From Halomonas heilongjiangensis (lineage in GTDB: Bacteria; Pseudomonadota; Gammaproteobacteria; Pseudomonadales; Halomonadaceae): DNA of 64,000 nt. The stretch is taken from contig NZ_PNRE01000065.1 of assembly GCF_002879645.1 (NCBI RefSeq), forward strand, positions 84,811 to 148,810, written 5' to 3'. Each line of letters starts with the position of its first letter. Within the stretch, counting starts at the first letter, position 1. The position numbers and the translations under genes were made by a program. The notes below the pieces were generated by a model. It was given only the letters and a program-made list of their open reading frames with translations. It was not told where the DNA came from and did not search any database. Positions 63,282 to 64,000 of this stretch are shown here, piece after piece.

Positions 63282-64000
63282 ATGCGACTGATCATCGCCG
63301 AAAAGCCCAGCCTCGCCAGGGCCATCGCCGAGGCCCTGCCCGGACGCCAGGGCCGCGAGGAGGGAGCCATCGTCGCCGGCGAGACCACGGTCACCTGGTG
63401 CCTGGGGCACCTGCTGGAGCAGGCCCCCCCGGATGCCTACGACCCGGCCTTCAAGGCATGGCGGCTCGACCACCTGCCGATCCTGCCCGACCGGTGGAAG
63501 CTCACCCCGCGACCCAAGGCACGCAGCCAGCTGGCGGTGATCCGTCGGCTGCTGAAGGGTGCCAGCGAGGTCGTCCATGCCGGCGACCCGGACCGCGAGG
63601 GCCAGTTGCTGGTGCAGGAGGTGATCGAGCACCTGGGCTGGAAGGGCCCGGTGTCGCGGCTGCTGGTCAGCGACCTCAACCGACCGGCGGTACAGCGCGC
63701 CCTCGGACGTATCGAGGACAACGGCCGTTTCCTGTCACTCTACCGGGCGGCCCAGTCCCGTGCCCGGGCCGACTGGCTCTACGGCATCAACCTGACCCGG
63801 GCCTGGACCCTGACCGGCCGACAGGCCGGCCACGACGGGGTACTCTCGGTGGGCCGGGTGCAGACCCCGGTGCTGGGGCTGGTGGTACGCCGCGACGCCG
63901 AGATCCGCGACTTCGCCCCCCGGCCCTTCTTCGTGCTGTGGGTCGAGCTCGCCGTGGCCCGCGGCCAGTTGCGCGCCTGGTGGGTGCCCGGCGAGCCCCA
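63282..64000 (+). CDS. topB: DNA topoisomerase III (N-terminal part, runs off the window)
   Basis: The first 239 residues of a type IA topoisomerase. The Toprim start MRLIIAEKPSLARAIAEALPG and the metal motif HAGDPDREGQLLVQEVIEHLGW are intact. SRARADWLYGINLTRAWTL and VLSVGRVQTPVLGLVV precede the expected catalytic Tyr, which is off the right edge; the visible region reads FVLWVELAVA. The arrangement fits TopB (topoisomerase III) better than TopA, which has an extended N-terminus. It decatenates replication intermediates. It is divergent from the UbiB-like gene with about 130 bp between starts. Confidence 0.95.
   Translation, partial: MRLIIAEKPSLARAIAEALPGRQGREEGAIVAGETTVTWCLGHLLEQAPPDAYDPAFKAWRLDHLPILPDRWKLTPRPKARSQLAVIRRLLKGASEVVHAGDPDREGQLLVQEVIEHLGWKGPVSRLLVSDLNRPAVQRALGRIEDNGRFLSLYRAAQSRARADWLYGINLTRAWTLTGRQAGHDGVLSVGRVQTPVLGLVVRRDAEIRDFAPRPFFVLWVELAVARGQLRAWWVPGEP

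Overview
The window is a continuous stretch of a GC-rich (roughly two-thirds G+C or more by eye) gammaproteobacterial chromosome. Gene content points to a Halomonas-like member of the Halomonadaceae: TAXI-type TRAP uptake, RfaH next to AmpG, proS followed by a lytic transglycosylase and a c-di-GMP protein, YejK, and many acidic secreted or periplasmic products. Species cannot be fixed from sequence reading alone. About 60 genes are supported. Two are cut by the window edges: a beta-lactamase-like gene on the left and topB on the right. I found no rRNA, tRNA, insertion sequence, prophage or CRISPR array.

Left third (1-31 kb), mostly envelope and transport. A coupled operon holds a lipoprotein, a DUF1624 membrane acyltransferase and a serine hydrolase. 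YbaK and a ChaN-PDZ/M1-peptidase pair follow. A five-gene oligopeptide-type ABC importer (6.3-13.2 kb) has an oversized binding protein and an oversized permease, and lies next to an exported M28 peptidase. A TAXI-TRAP transporter, an SDR enzyme and a YdbS/YdbT bPH2 pair come next. After these are a ClC protein lacking both coupling glutamates, an orphan PotD-like binding protein, a TPR protein, a methyltransferase, a TudS/DUF1722 protein, GFA and cupin proteins, an esterase, TrxC and a racemase-like protein.

Middle third (31-49 kb). Small metabolic genes include a frameshifted FrnE-type DsbA gene. They are followed by PpiC, an ABC-2 exporter pair, YejK, a diguanylate cyclase, a dehydratase-SPW-VKOR fusion protein, an MsbA-like exporter and a hydroxyisobutyrate-dehydrogenase-like enzyme. 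A MoxR ATPase and CoxE-type VWA protein precede a SatD-like/DUF3307/AmiD operon. That operon sits behind three palindromes spaced exactly 29 bp apart that overlap a recognisable sigma-70 promoter.

Right third (49-64 kb). This holds GNAT, proS, a lytic transglycosylase and a four-domain EAL protein. A two-gene cassette then pairs a Tat-exported, His-rich, SYSRP-repeat peptide with an HprK-related kinase fused to a PqqD domain. Next is a 37-residue membrane peptide behind two FNR/Anr boxes, one placed at about -41.5 from the inferred start. SlyD, RfaH, AmpG, a SEC-C/TPR protein, a UbiB-like kinase and topB complete the window.

The best candidates for undescribed biology are the HprK/PqqD-peptide cassette, the SatD operator array, the Anr-driven micropeptide and the dehydratase-VKOR fusion. 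All functions are inferred from motifs and context; no database search was run.
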